Positions 1 through 10,179 of a DNA stretch of 64,000 bases are shown here, one piece after another. The position numbers and the translations under genes were made by a program. The DNA is taken from contig NC_081413.1 in NCBI RefSeq assembly GCF_030272615.1, positions 610,316,709 through 610,380,708 on the forward strand, given 5' to 3'. The first letter of the stretch is position 1. Every line of letters starts with the position of its first letter. The notes beneath the pieces are model-generated. The model did not search any database and was not told the DNA's origin. It saw only the letters and a program-made list of their open reading frames with translations. Source of the stretch: Cryptomeria japonica (taxonomy: Eukaryota; Streptophyta; Pinopsida; Cupressales; Cupressaceae).

Positions 1-688
1 CCACTTCAACAAGATACATGGGCATTTGGTGGGAGGCTTCCACGTGTTGATAGAAAGTTGACTGACAATGTGAAGGAAGAGATTCAACAATTTTGGCACT
101 CTAATTCTCTGTATATATACACAACAAGTATATGAAACTATCAATCTATGTCTAGACATGTATAATCACTATAAGTTATTTAAACTATTCATTTAATCAT
201 ATTTGCATTCAATTACCTTTCCCTTGTCTCCAATTGCACTACCAGATCCTAAATCACATTTCCCCGCACTCATGTTGCTTGTGCCCTACAAGAGTAAAAT
301 AAGATATACATGCAAGTTACTACATAATCTAATTAATACCAATATAAATGATGAGCATGTATGTACAATAAAATACAAACGACTAGGTGCAATAATATAT
401 GTACCGTCAAGATATCAAGGCCAAATGAAATGGTGGACAAGGTGCCCTCCTGAATCTGTCTCAACTCATCCTCGGTCATCATCTGTTAAATAGACCATCT
501 AAATAAAAATTAGTACTTAATATTATCTAATTTATAAATATTTAATTAAAATATAACATGAACTGTGAAAATACAAATCTTACCACTACATCATCAATGT
601 ATGATGACGGTGCCTCCTCGCCTCTAGCATGTGAGGACTCCCTAGGGTATCCTCCAGTCTATGTAATAACATCTGGTGCATCATGCAT
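1..688. repeat. Copy 1 of a ~690-bp direct repeat
   Basis: This segment recurs almost unchanged at 3205-3893, an offset of 3206 bp. The two copies differ by scattered substitutions and diverge abruptly after GCATCTCATG, where copy 1 runs into the palindromic satellite. The copy contains minus-strand exon-like blocks and, at its left edge, a plus-strand segment that continues the hypothetical ORF seen at 2301-3194. The window starts inside the repeat, so its full left extent is unknown. Confidence 0.85.
217..584 (-). pseudogene. Minus-strand exon set, copy 1 (unknown transposon-like gene)
   Basis: Three coding-looking blocks with GT-AG borders read on the minus strand. The first ends at 584 before a GTAAG donor. 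The second spans 482-405, encoding MMTEDELRQIQEGTLST followed by a short tail. The third spans 285-217 and contains CDLGSGSAIGDKGK before a GTAATT donor. The same blocks occur in copy 2 at the same spacing. I do not recognise the family. Because it sits in a repeat and faces another unknown ORF, it is probably one gene of a DNA transposon. The upstream block carries a TAG, so the gene may already be dead. Confidence 0.4.
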
Positions 689-689
689 C

Positions 690-1546
690 TCATGACCCCT
701 AACGACATGATTTGGTGTCTTAAGGGGTCCTATGGTGTCACAAGACACCATATGACCCCTAACGACACCATAGGACCCCTTAAGACACTAAATAATAACA
801 TTAGGGGTCATATTGTGTCTTACGGGGTCTTAGGACACAATACGACCCCTAATGACATGATATGGTGTCGTTAGGGGTCATATGGTGTCTTGGGACACCA
901 TAGGACCCCTTAAGACACAATATGACCCCTTAGGACATAATATGACCCAAAGTGACCCAATATGGTGTCATTAGAGGTCATATGGTATCCTAAGAGGTCA
1001 TAAGGGTTCATGGGACACCATATAACCCCTAACGACACCATAGGACCCCTTAAGACACCAAATCATGTCGTTAGGGGTCATATTGTGTCCTACGACACCG
1101 TAAGACACAATATGACCCCAAATGTTATGATTTAGTGTCTTAAGGGGTCCTATGGTGTCGTTAGGGGTCATATTGTGTCCATAGGGGTCATAAGGTGTCT
1201 TGGGACACCATAGGACCCCTTAAGACACAATATGACCCCTTAGGACCCAATATGACCCAAAGCAACCCAATATGGTGTCATTAGGGGTCATATGGTGTCC
1301 TAAGAGGTCATAAGGGTTCATGGGACACCATATGACCCCTATGGACACCATATGACCCCTAACAACACCATAGGACCCCTTAAGACACCAAATCATGTCG
1401 TTAGGGGTCATATTGTGTCCTACGACCCCGTAAGACACAATATGACCCCTAATGACATGTTTTGGTGTCTTAAGGGGTCCTATGGTGTCTTTAGGGGTCA
1501 TATGGTGTCTTGTGACACCATAGGACCCCTTAAGACACCAAATCAT
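690..1546. repeat. Palindromic-word satellite, ~310-bp period
   Basis: The block is built almost entirely from a few 10-20 bp words and their reverse complements, such as TAGGGGTCATAT and ATATGACCCCTA, GGTGTCTTAAGGGGTC and GACCCCTTAAGACACC. The word TAAGAGGTCATAAGGGTTCA recurs at 991 and 1301, giving a higher-order period of 310 bp. Both strands translate into nearly the same low-complexity peptide, so the ORFs here are not genes. The block lies between copy 1 of the direct repeat and the CT tract. Confidence 0.85.
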
Positions 1547-1549
1547 GTC

Positions 1550-1793
1550 CTTCTCTCTCTCTCTCTCTCCTCATATCTCTCTCTCTCTCTCCCTCTCTCT
1601 CCCTCTCCTTCTCTCTCTCTCTCTCTCCCTCCCTCCCCTCTCTCTCTCTCTCCCTCTCCTCCTCTCTCTCTCTTTCTCCCTCTCTCCCTCTCTCCCTCTC
1701 CTTCTCTCTCTCTGTCTCTCTCTGTCTCTGTCTCTATCTCTATCTCTCTCCCTCTCCTTCTATCCCTCTCTCTCTCTCTAAAATATGACCAAT

Positions 1794-1849
<56 letters not shown>

Positions 1850-1922
1850 TGTCTCTCTCTGTCTCTGTCTCTGTATCTCTCTGTCTCTCTCTCTCTCTCC
1901 CTCTCTTGCTCTCCTCCTCCTC

Positions 1923-1982
<60 letters not shown>

Positions 1983-1996
1983 AAATATGACCAATA
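1550..1996. repeat. Long (CT)n-rich microsatellite, internally duplicated
   Basis: About 450 bp of CT/CCT/GTCT repeats. The unique interruption AAAATATGACCAATAAAATC occurs twice, near 1780 and 1981, so the tract contains a tandem duplication of about 200 bp. ORFs rich in Arg-Glu or Ser-Leu here are artefacts of the repeat. Confidence 0.95.
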
Positions 1997-2300
1997 AAAT
2001 CCAATATCTGATTTAACTGGATATCGAATTTCTGCCATGTGGGAGTTTAGTTCATAAATGGCGGCAACGAGATTTTTTTTGGGGGACCACATATTTTTGT
2101 ACAAAAATTGAATATCGGATAAAACCCTATATCCAATTTTATTCGATATCTGATTTTAGTACTAAAAACCAAGAAAAAAAGGGTTTGTGGGCCATTCTGT
2201 AGATTCCAACGGCTGGCAGTCTAGGTCCTATGTTTTCTGTCGAGGATCACGGGGTTTTAGATAGCTAGAGACAAATTTGTGCTTTTGAGAGATTCTTAAA
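1997..2300. other. Intergenic stretch with GATATC-type words
   Basis: No gene is seen. Several GGATATCGAAT, AATATCGGAT and TTCGATATCTGAT words lie at 2003-2155. Similar words recur at 5020-5110 and 9965-10005. Confidence 0.5.
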
Positions 2301-3194
2301 GTGAAAACTTACATAGTCAATCATGAAGGAGCATATGTGTGGAGGGAAATGGGGAGTAGTAGTCATCGGAAATCTAAACGCAAAAGAAAACTTTCAAATG
2401 ACCAAGTTGAAGTGTATAGAGAAAGAGATAGAGAATGTCATAGGAGGAGAAGACACGGTATGTTAAATATTGATAATTTTACTTCAACTGAAGAGGAAAT
2501 TGAAATTGAAAATGTGCCACAAGTTATTGAAAATAAAAATGTAAATTTTGAAAGTGAAAATATTGAAAATTTTGAAACTGTTGAAAGTGATAATGAAAAT
2601 GCTCAACATGTGGAAAATTTTGACATAGGAGGTGAAAATGTGGAAAAATTTAACATTGAAGGTGGAATTGCCTCACCAAGTGAACCATATGTAACACCTA
2701 ATTACTTTAGAAATGAAGATCCTCTCATGGATGAAAGACAAATTCCAAATCCAAGACCTTCAAGAACCCCAAAATGGTTATTTGAAATCGATGAGAACAT
2801 TAATGCGAATCTTGAAGGCAAGAGGTCAACAAGAACTATTCGGTTGTGGGCTACACAAATTTTCAACGAAAATTTTAGCAATAAGACATTGACCGAGCAA
2901 TGCCAACTCTTTGTTCAATTGCTAAAGATGATAAAGATGAGACCATTGCTAAACAAATTGAAGATTTGTATGAACAAGAAGACGGAGAGAAATTCTATTA
3001 TTGCAAAAAATCTATTTGACGCTCTCAATTCTATTGGAAAGAATACCAAAGAAAGAGATAAGAGAGCCGCTCGAAGAGTGAATACAACCTCCTTAGTAAG
3101 CCATCAATTGAGGAAGGCTCGTCAAATGAGACAAACTTGTGTTGATTTTAACATAAACTGTAAAACTTTGGATAGAGCACTTGCACAAAGATAG
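2301..3194 (+). CDS. Hypothetical protein, probably part of a DNA transposon gene
   Basis: A 297-codon frame. The first ~55 residues are very basic (RKSKRKRK, RERDRECHRRRR), followed by an acidic, Asn/Glu-rich low-complexity stretch with repeated ENxENF motifs (about 65-120). A more ordered, helical-looking part includes a Trp (RLWATQIF) and ends CVDFNINCKTLDRALAQR. After the TAG stop the same frame stays open and encodes RLDDPLQQDTWVFGGRLP and VKEEIQQFWHSNS into repeat copy 2, so the stop may be a disabling mutation inside a longer protein. I do not recognise a family. The position between two direct repeats and opposite a minus-strand gene suggests a transposon protein, but this is inference. 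Confidence 0.4.
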   Translation: MKTYIVNHEGAYVWREMGSSSHRKSKRKRKLSNDQVEVYRERDRECHRRRRHGMLNIDNFTSTEEEIEIENVPQVIENKNVNFESENIENFETVESDNENAQHVENFDIGGENVEKFNIEGGIASPSEPYVTPNYFRNEDPLMDERQIPNPRPSRTPKWLFEIDENINANLEGKRSTRTIRLWATQIFNENFSNKTLTEQCQLFVQLLKMIKMRPLLNKLKICMNKKTERNSIIAKNLFDALNSIGKNTKERDKRAARRVNTTSLVSHQLRKARQMRQTCVDFNINCKTLDRALAQR

Positions 3195-3204
3195 AGACTT
3201 GACG

Positions 3205-3893
3205 ATCCACTTCAACAAGATACATGGGTATTTGGTGGGAGGCTTCCATGTGTTGATAGAAAGTTGACTGACAATGTGAAGGAAGAGATTCAACAATTTT
3301 GGCACTCTAATTCTCTGTATATATACACAACAAGTATATGAAACTATCAATCTATGTCTAGACATGTATAATCACTATAAGTTATTTAAACTATTCATTT
3401 AATCATATTTGCATTCAATTACCTTTCCCTTGTCTCCAATTGCACTACCAGATCCTAAATCACACTGCCCTGCACTCATGCTACTTGTGCCCTACAAGAG
3501 TAAAATAAGATATACATGCAAGTTACTACATAATCTAATTAATACCAATATAAGTGATAAGCATGCATGTACAATAAAATACAAACAACTAGGTGCAATA
3601 ATATATGTACCATCAAGATATCAAGGCCAAATGAAATGGCAGACAAGTTGCCCTCCTGAATCTATCTCAACTCATCCTCGGTCATCAACTGTTAAATAGA
3701 CCATGTAAATAAAAATTAGTATTTAATATTATCTAATTTATAAATATTTAATTAAAATATAACATGAACTGTGAAAATACAAATCTTACCACTACATCAT
3801 CAATGTATGATGACGGTGCCTCCTGGCCTCTTGCATGTGAGGACTCCCTAGGGTATCCTCCAGTCTATGTAATAACATCTGGTGTATCATGCA
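3205..3893. repeat. Copy 2 of the ~690-bp direct repeat
   Basis: This is collinear with 1-688 at an offset of 3206 bp. It begins in the plus-strand reading GGGAGGCTTCC and ends at GCATCTCATG. Beyond 3893 the sequence continues as apparently uninterrupted transposon sequence, so copy 2 is probably in its original context and copy 1 is the duplicate. Confidence 0.85.
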
Positions 3894-4140
3894 TCTCATG
3901 CACCTCATAATTTGCATTATCCACAGGATGATCGATGGGCTGTCCTACTAGACCCAAGCATATGTGCCCACACATGACACAACTATGCAGCATGCATATG
4001 TGTGGAGCTGAGGATGATGTGTCAATGCCACTGGATGCACCGCTACCGTCAAGAGTAGGCTAAGCTACTGATGTAGCTTGAGAAACCAAAAGGCTACTCA
4101 AAGAGTGAATAGCCGATATGGTTCATGAAGCTGCCTCACA
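3423..4140 (-). pseudogene. Minus-strand exon set, copy 2 (unknown transposon-like gene)
   Basis: Exon-like blocks on the minus strand: one running down to 3790 (reading HPVDNANYEVHEMHDTPDV, one TAG, then YPRESSHARGQEAPSSYID) before GTAAG; 3688-3611 between AACAG and GTACAT; and 3491-3423 between TTGTAG and GTAATT. The middle block has a TAG where copy 1 has CAG (Gln), a C-to-T change. Going back toward 4140 the frame is broken several times. It may join the 116-aa ORF at 4453-4803, but the linking introns cannot be proven here. The family is unrecognised. Confidence 0.4.
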
Positions 4141-4452
4141 AATGATATTAGGATGTTGCATTGCAGGTGGGGGATGAATAGAAGGAGGGGGGAAATACAG
4201 GCCCTAGACTACTCTGACTACCCCTAGTCTATTTTGGGGCATACCTAAACCTACACCCTGGAAAGGTTGGATGTCAAAGTAGTTCACATGTTTGTGTAAA
4301 ACAAACTCAGCATACAGTTTTTTTATAAAATAGAAGGAGATATTAAGATTGTTGTTGGATGGTTTGTCGAAAACCATCCACCAACAATTCTAAAGGTTTT
4401 TCACAATCCCATCATTTGTGCACCATTTAATAGAAAGTTTTTTTTTTTGGAT

Positions 4453-4803
4453 CTACGGGCTGACCAGTACGGGGATTGACAAACAATGAGGCGATTTCGG
4501 CTTTGGATATCTCAAGATCCTTGATATCCTTATATGACAAGCCATGTGCACATTTTCCCTCATAGAATCTCTCCACAAAAGGGCAGCATCGTGCTCCTCA
4601 GTCATGGTTTCCATACTTTTTATGATCGACGTGAGAGGATCAAACATTGGGTTTAGACAAGGGATCCTATGATATACTTTTGCAATCCCCCTCAATTCAT
4701 TCAAATTTTGTGCAATCAAATCCTGAATTGAGGGGGGGTTTGGCAAATGAGGGTTTGGCTGTTGCAGTTGTGGTTCATCAGTGTTTTCATTGTTATCCCC
4801 CAT
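4453..4803 (-). CDS. Hypothetical 116-aa minus-strand ORF
   Basis: It starts MGDNNENTDEPQLQQPNPH, with an N-terminus rich in Asn, Pro and Gln, and then a helical stretch (IQDLIAQNLNELRGIAKVYH) and a Cys/Met-containing segment. It has no recognised domain. It reads in the same direction as the exon set at 3423-4140 and may be its first exon. The A/T-rich stretch 4804-5010 upstream of its ATG would then hold the promoter. Confidence 0.35.
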   Translation of the reverse strand: MGDNNENTDEPQLQQPNPHLPNPPSIQDLIAQNLNELRGIAKVYHRIPCLNPMFDPLTSIIKSMETMTEEHDAALLWRDSMRENVHMACHIRISRILRYPKPKSPHCLSIPVLVSP

Positions 4804-4809
4804 TTTTTA

Positions 4810-5130
4810 CCTAATTGAATGTAAACAATTAAATTTAGTTAACAAACTTAAACAATTAGGTATTTGATTTTAAAAAACCTAGTTTCCATAAAAAAACCAT
4901 ATTTTCAATGAAAAATCAAATAAACATTAACAAAAAATACAAAAAATGAATGAAAATGATTCAAAACGATAAAATTCTTACCTCTGAATCTATCTTTTAG
5001 CAATTTTTTGTCAAAAAACCGGATATCGGATTGTGATGAAATCACGCAGCCCATGAGTTAAAAATGACTCACGGGCTGCCACTGTCAAAATATAAAAGTC
5101 TCTGGAAATTGGATATCCAATTTTTATACT
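4810..5130. other. Intergenic stretch, A/T-rich, with GGATATC words
   Basis: No gene is seen. GGATATCGGATT near 5031 and TTGGATATCCAATT near 5105 resemble the words at 2003-2155 and 9965-10005. A short inverted pair, CAGCCCATGAGT and ACTCACGGGCTG, lies around 5047-5078. Confidence 0.5.
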
Positions 5131-5134
5131 TAAA

Positions 5135-5582
5135 TTATTTTTAAATAACATATATAATATAATAATATATTATATAATATAATAATATATTATATAATAT
5201 AATAATATATTATATAATATATTATTATATTATATAATACGTATTGTATTATATTATATATATTATAATATATAATATAATATAATATAATATAATATAA
5301 TATAATATAATATAATATTATATAATATAATATAATATAATATAATAATATAATATAATATAATATTATATTATAATATAATATTATAATATAATATAAT
5401 ATTATATTATAATATAATATAATATAATATAATATTATAATAATATATTATATTATATTATATAATATAATATAATATAATATTATATTATAGTATATAT
5501 AATATAATATTACATTATTATGATATATATAATATAATATTATATTATATATAATATAATATTACATTATTATATTATATAT
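5135..5582. repeat. (TATAATA)n AT-only tract
   Basis: About 450 bp of nearly pure A/T built from TATAATA, TATTATA and ATATAAT words. Similar sequence resumes at 9872-9945 on the far side of the copia-like element, so that element appears to have inserted into one AT tract. Confidence 0.9.
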
Positions 5583-5610
5583 TGTGAGACATGGACCAAC
5601 TCTGATACCA

Positions 5611-6072
5611 TGTGAGATTTTGCCAAGATCAAGAGGCAATGGAAAGCACAAATAAGAGAGAACAAAATAGATGATATAAATAAACTGTATTCTATCAAGA
5701 TGAAAAATATGATCCACTGGATCATTAAGCATTGCATACAATGAATATAAGCCTGCTTATATAGGCAAGGCTATATGGATATGCGAGCACACAAACACGA
5801 CATGTGGTTCAATAAGAAACAAGGGTAGGTAGGAAATAGGTGTGGGTCGGTAGGAGAAACAATATAATAGTCCACATGAGGTGGATCACCCACTAAATGT
5901 GGAGTGTAACAACAAGATCACACCATAAAAGGTGGAAATTCTCCTACACATACTATCCCAATGTAGCACAAACACCCAAGTGTCTCATACCCAAACTACT
6001 ATGAAATGCATTTCCTAAGTAAACTTAAGTAAGTGTAATAATATCCAAGATGAATAATTATTTACACCAACA
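5611..6072 (-). repeat. 3' LTR of the copia-like element
   Basis: 462 bp, collinear with 9411-9871. It is bounded by TG and CA and preceded on the minus strand by the run AAGGGGGGG at 6073-6081. Outside it, at 5583-5610, lie 28 extra bases that include a second primer-binding-site-like TGGTATCAGAG. Confidence 0.9.
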
Positions 6073-6082
6073 CCCCCCCTTA
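6073..6082 (-). other. Polypurine tract of the copia-like element
   Basis: AAGGGGGGG on the minus strand lies immediately upstream of the 3' LTR, the usual site where plus-strand priming starts. Confidence 0.75.
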
Positions 6083-6736
6083 AGTGCAACTTAGGGGAAT
6101 GCACTTAAGTCTGCAATGCAACTAAGCAATGCAAGATGGGTCCCGACTACTAGGCCATGTTAGGTACCCATGTACAAATACAAATGCATGAAAACCAATG
6201 CAATGAAATCTCTCACAAAGTGGGGAAAGAGAGAAAAATCCAATGGGAAAAAACCCTCCCCCAAAAGAGAGATGAAAACTAGATTGTACAAAGTACTCTC
6301 ATAGAAGAATGTGAAGAACAAAACCCCATGTGAGGAAAAAGTCCCCCCCATATGAGAGAAGAAGAATAAGAAGAGAGACTAGGAAGCCCCCCCTCAATGT
6401 GGAATCTGCACCAATGATAGAAGCTCGATGTATGAAGAAACTGCTCCACGAACGTTGAACAACATTCCTCCCCTTAAGAAGAAACAAAACCAAAGGTGTA
6501 TCCATGAAGTCTTCCCAATCATGAAGGGAAGATGTATAAAGGAAACTCATGATGAAAGGAATCTCTGAAAACTGCTCAAGTGTACCCATGTTGATGCTAA
6601 AAGATACCCCCTCCAAAGGTGGTAAACTATGCCACACTGCTAAGAAAGGCACTCCAAGATCTAGTGGAGATGGATGTAGAACATGTCCCAAATACTCACA
6701 TGTCTCCTCAAAAAATAAAGAGACCTCCTCCAACTA

Positions 6737-8581
6737 CTATACATAAGTATCCACAATCATGTCAACCTTGAAAGAATGATCATGTAGAGAATGAACAAGA
6801 GGGTCAGAGTGTGCCCTCCCAGCAATCGAAGAAGGATCATCTTCATCAAAGAGAAGATGAATGTCATCAATGATGTCTCCCAAATCTACAATGTAGGATT
6901 CCACAAACAAACCTGCAATGTCTGTCAAGTAACCATCCCATGAATATGAAGTTGGAAGACAATGAATATCCTGCTGCACCGAATCACATGAAGGCAAAAA
7001 TGTTGCACTATCCACATCATCAGGTGCAATAGGTGATGGGATATCAATATGAGGAGATGAAATACAAGACTCAAGAATGGGTTCACATGTGAGAATCCCC
7101 ATGTTCAAGTGCCCAAAGTTCTCCTCAAAATCTAAACCAGCACAAGAAGTGTGATCAACATGTGTAGAATCATCAAATGTGAAATCATCATCATCAACAA
7201 AATCTGAAAAGGAGTATAACCAAGATGCATGATCAACCACCCCAGTCACAATGATAGCTCTAGTCTCCAAGTCTCTAATGAAAACTGACTCAGGTATGAA
7301 CTCCACAACTCTCTTAGTTGTGCCATGTGTGATTTGATAGATGGAAAGGAGATTGTTTGTCAAGTGGGGTACACACAACACGTCATTGAAGGAGTTATCC
7401 CCAATGTCAATAGACCCTTTCCCAATCACATCCATGTATGTATGATTGCCCATCAAAATCTGCGGCATGTTGCAAGGCTCAAATGTAGAGAACATAGATT
7501 GCGTAGATGCCATATGATGAGAAGCCCCTGAATCTAGAAGCCATCTCTCTGAATCTTGACTGATAGTAGCACATAGAGCTTTTCCTTTTCTTGTCCCAAA
7601 AGAGTGAGTCTTCCCACTTGTAGAAGCCATGAATGCTTGCCCTTTTCCTTTTGAATGTGAGGAAGTGGAAGTTGATGAATCATCCTTCTTGTAGACATTA
7701 GGCAAATCAATGTTATGCTTTTTGATGATATGTGTGAGCTCATCAATTTGTTTAAAATGGCAATGACGCTCCTCATGACCAAAATTTTTACAATAGGTAC
7801 AAATAGGTTTCTCCCTCTTTGGTGAATTATCCCTCTTGGAAGAGGATGAATCTCCTTGTTGTGGAGAAGATGGTGCTTTGTCCTTAGGCTTTGATTGCCA
7901 TTTATTATTGTTTGAGTTGTCCTTTCCTTGATTTCTTTTGTTCCCTTGATTTGCCACTAATGCTTGAGACTTAGAAGCCTTAAGAATGCCCATTCTTATC
8001 AACTTAGTTTGTTCCATCATCAACATTTCATTGAAAGCATCAAATGTAGGCATTGTGTAGCTTGAACCCATTGTCATCCTATGGGTTTGGAAACTAGAAA
8101 CAAATGCTGCATATTCTTGTGGAAGCTTGCCTATCAAGTTGAATATCAATTGAGTATCCTTCTTATCAATGCCACAATCTTTGAGTTGTGCCCTCAACTC
8201 ATTTGCCTTAGTGACATAATCTTGTATAGTATCAAATTTCTTGGGATCTAACATGGTGAGATCACTATCAATTTGATATCCCCTAATCTCATCAACTTGA
8301 CCATACAAGTCTTGAAACTTTTGCCAAGCATCCTTGATTAGAGTACACTTATCAATATGAAAAATGAGATCCTTTGATACATACTTTCTTAAGGTACCAA
8401 TTGCCATGATATTTTTAGTGAGCCAATCCAAGTGACCAACTGGATCAACCTTAGGATCAATAGGAGCAACAATAGTTCCATCAATGTAATGAGTTAGTCA
8501 TTTTTCCATAAGTTTACTCCATGCATCAATTTTCCAAGTAGCATAATTATGAGTTAAGAGAGGAAACTTAGAAGAACCCAT
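6737..8581 (-). pseudogene. copia-type gag-protease polyprotein, one stop
   Basis: The frame starts at the ATG at 8581 (MGSSKFPLLTHNYATWKIDAW, typical of a copia gag N-terminus). It is interrupted by TGA at 8498-8500, where Trp would fit (MEK-stop-LTHYIDG). It then runs open for 564 codons from the Met at 8431. Around residues 50-200 it matches the UBN2-type gag domain. A CCHC zinc knuckle, CTYCKNFGHEERHC, lies near residue 258, and the aspartic protease signature WLLDSGASHHM lies near 347. A gag-pre-integrase-like VVDHASWLY follows. The frame then enters an acidic, Asp/Ser/His-rich tail of ~150 residues instead of an integrase. One TGG-to-TGA change is the only visible lesion, so the parent was probably functional recently enough to stay nearly open. 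Confidence 0.85.
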
Positions 8582-9398
8582 AGCAGCAAAAAGGAAGGAA
8601 CACAAGAGCACAAAAGCACAAGAGACACCCCCCCCAAATTAACTCAATCAAAGTACCCCCCAAAAATGATGATTTTGGCACTTTATATGTAGTGCGTGTA
8701 CAATAGGCCACTTGGAAAACAAGGCTAAGTGGACTTCTGATTTCAATTTACAACTTCTCAAAATGAGATCTAAGAGACTTCAACAAATACTGCTAGTGAT
8801 CTAAATTGAGATCCAAGAAAAATGCAAGTACCAAATATGCCAAAAATGGCCAAATAATGAAAGTACAATTTCTACTTAATATTACTATAAACAAATGGCA
8901 GATTATGAAATTAGATGAAAAAATATGCACTTTCAAAAAAAAATGGCACATGAAAAGGCGTACATATGAGCCCAAATGAAGCCTCCAAAGTTGTAAAAAT
9001 CGGGATTTCATGATTTCCAAAAAACCTATATCCGAGAAATGGAAAAATCCTACACCATTGTACAGATCATGAAATTCTACCCCAAAACAAAAAAAATTGC
9101 TCGAAAAAAGGAGTTTAGATGAGTGAGATATCGCTATTTGAAAGTCGCCTGCAAAATTATAATTTCTGGAAAATTTCCGTTGCGGCTTCAAACTTCAAAT
9201 GCCTCTAGATTTGGCCTCTGAAGTCTGATTTGGATGAAACAAAAGACAAAAATGACTTTCTTGGACCTCCTCAATCCAATGGTAACCTCAAATTTGATCC
9301 ATCAAGCTTCAATAATAACCTACAATAGAAAATTCCAAAATGCAAACCCCAAATAGCATCAAATTTCTCCCAATTGACAAACCAATGACACTCTAATA
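8582..9398 (-). other. 5' leader of the copia-like element
   Basis: About 800 bp between the primer-binding site and the gag ATG, without a credible ORF. This is unusually long for a copia leader and may hold packaging or translation signals, but nothing specific is recognised. Confidence 0.5.
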
Positions 9399-9410
9399 GC
9401 TCTGATACCA
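9399..9410 (-). other. Primer-binding site (initiator tRNA-Met type)
   Basis: TGGTATCAGAGC on the minus strand, directly abutting the 5' LTR. It is complementary to the 3' end of plant initiator tRNA-Met. Confidence 0.9.
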
Positions 9411-9871
9411 TGTGAGATTTTGCCAAGATCAAGAGGCAATGGAAAGCATAAATAAGAGAGAACAAAATAGATGATAGAAATAAACTGCATTCTATCAAGA
9501 TGAAAAATATGATCAACTGGATCATAAGCATTACATACAATGAATATAAGCCTGCTTATATAGGCAAGGCTATATGGATATGTGAGCACACAAACATGAC
9601 ATGCGGCTCAATAAGAAACAAGGGTAGGTAGGAAATAGGTGTGGGTAGGTAGGAGAAACAATATAATATTCCACATGAGGTGGATCACCCACTGAATGTG
9701 GAGTGTAACAACAAGATCACACCATAAAAGGTGGAATTTCTCCTACACACACTATCCCAATGTAGCACAAACACCCAAGTGTCTCATACCCAAACTACTA
9801 TGAAATGCATTTCCTAAGTAAACTTAAGTAAGTGTAATAATATCCAAGATGAATATTTATTTACACCAACA
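9411..9871 (-). repeat. 5' LTR of the copia-like element
   Basis: 461 bp bounded by TG and CA, collinear with 5611-6072. On the minus strand it begins TGTTGGTGTAAAT. Confidence 0.9.
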
Positions 9872-10144
9872 TATATAATATAATATTATATAATATAATA
9901 ATAGATTATATATTATATAATATTTAACATATAATATATTTTTTAAATTAAAATTACAAATAAAAATCGGATATCCGATATCCGAATTTATTGGATATCC
10001 GATTTGCATAGGTAATTACCAGGCCAAGGTGTACTGATACCGAGGCCAATAAAAAAGTCAACACGGATTTTCGCGTTTTTAGGCGAGTGAAGAAGGCTAT
10101 TTTTTTCACATCACCACTTTTTGGCCCCCCTTGATCTTGCACTA
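9872..10144. other. AT tract remainder and GGATATCC cluster
   Basis: 9872-9945 continues the AT-only tract split by the copia-like element. At 9965-10005 three tightly packed GGATATCC/CGGATATC words overlap as palindromes. No gene is seen. Confidence 0.55.
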
Positions 10145-10179
10145 ACCCATATTCTGGAACAAGAAAACTATTTTAGGAG

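Larger units (their letters stand above)
5583..9871 (-). mobile_element. Short Ty1/copia-like LTR retrotransposon (gag-protease only)
   Basis: Two direct repeats of about 460 bp begin TGTTGGTG and end TCTCACA on the minus strand. Next to the right LTR lies a perfect copia-type initiator-Met primer-binding site, TGGTATCAGAGC. A G-rich polypurine run lies next to the left LTR. The element is about 4.3 kb and codes only for gag and protease, with no integrase, reverse transcriptase or RNase H visible, so it would depend on a partner. TATAT flanks both ends, but the surroundings are AT-only, so this target duplication is weak. The two LTRs differ at several sites per 100 bp, so the insertion is not recent. 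Confidence 0.85.

Noticed and set aside
683-1546. CRISPR-like or protein-coding array
   Set aside because: Repeats are palindromic words without unique spacers, in a plant genome; both-strand ORFs are by-products of the palindromes.
1543-2104. Long Arg-Glu or Ser-Leu rich ORFs on both strands
   Set aside because: They are translations of the (CT)n microsatellite and have no codon or domain evidence.
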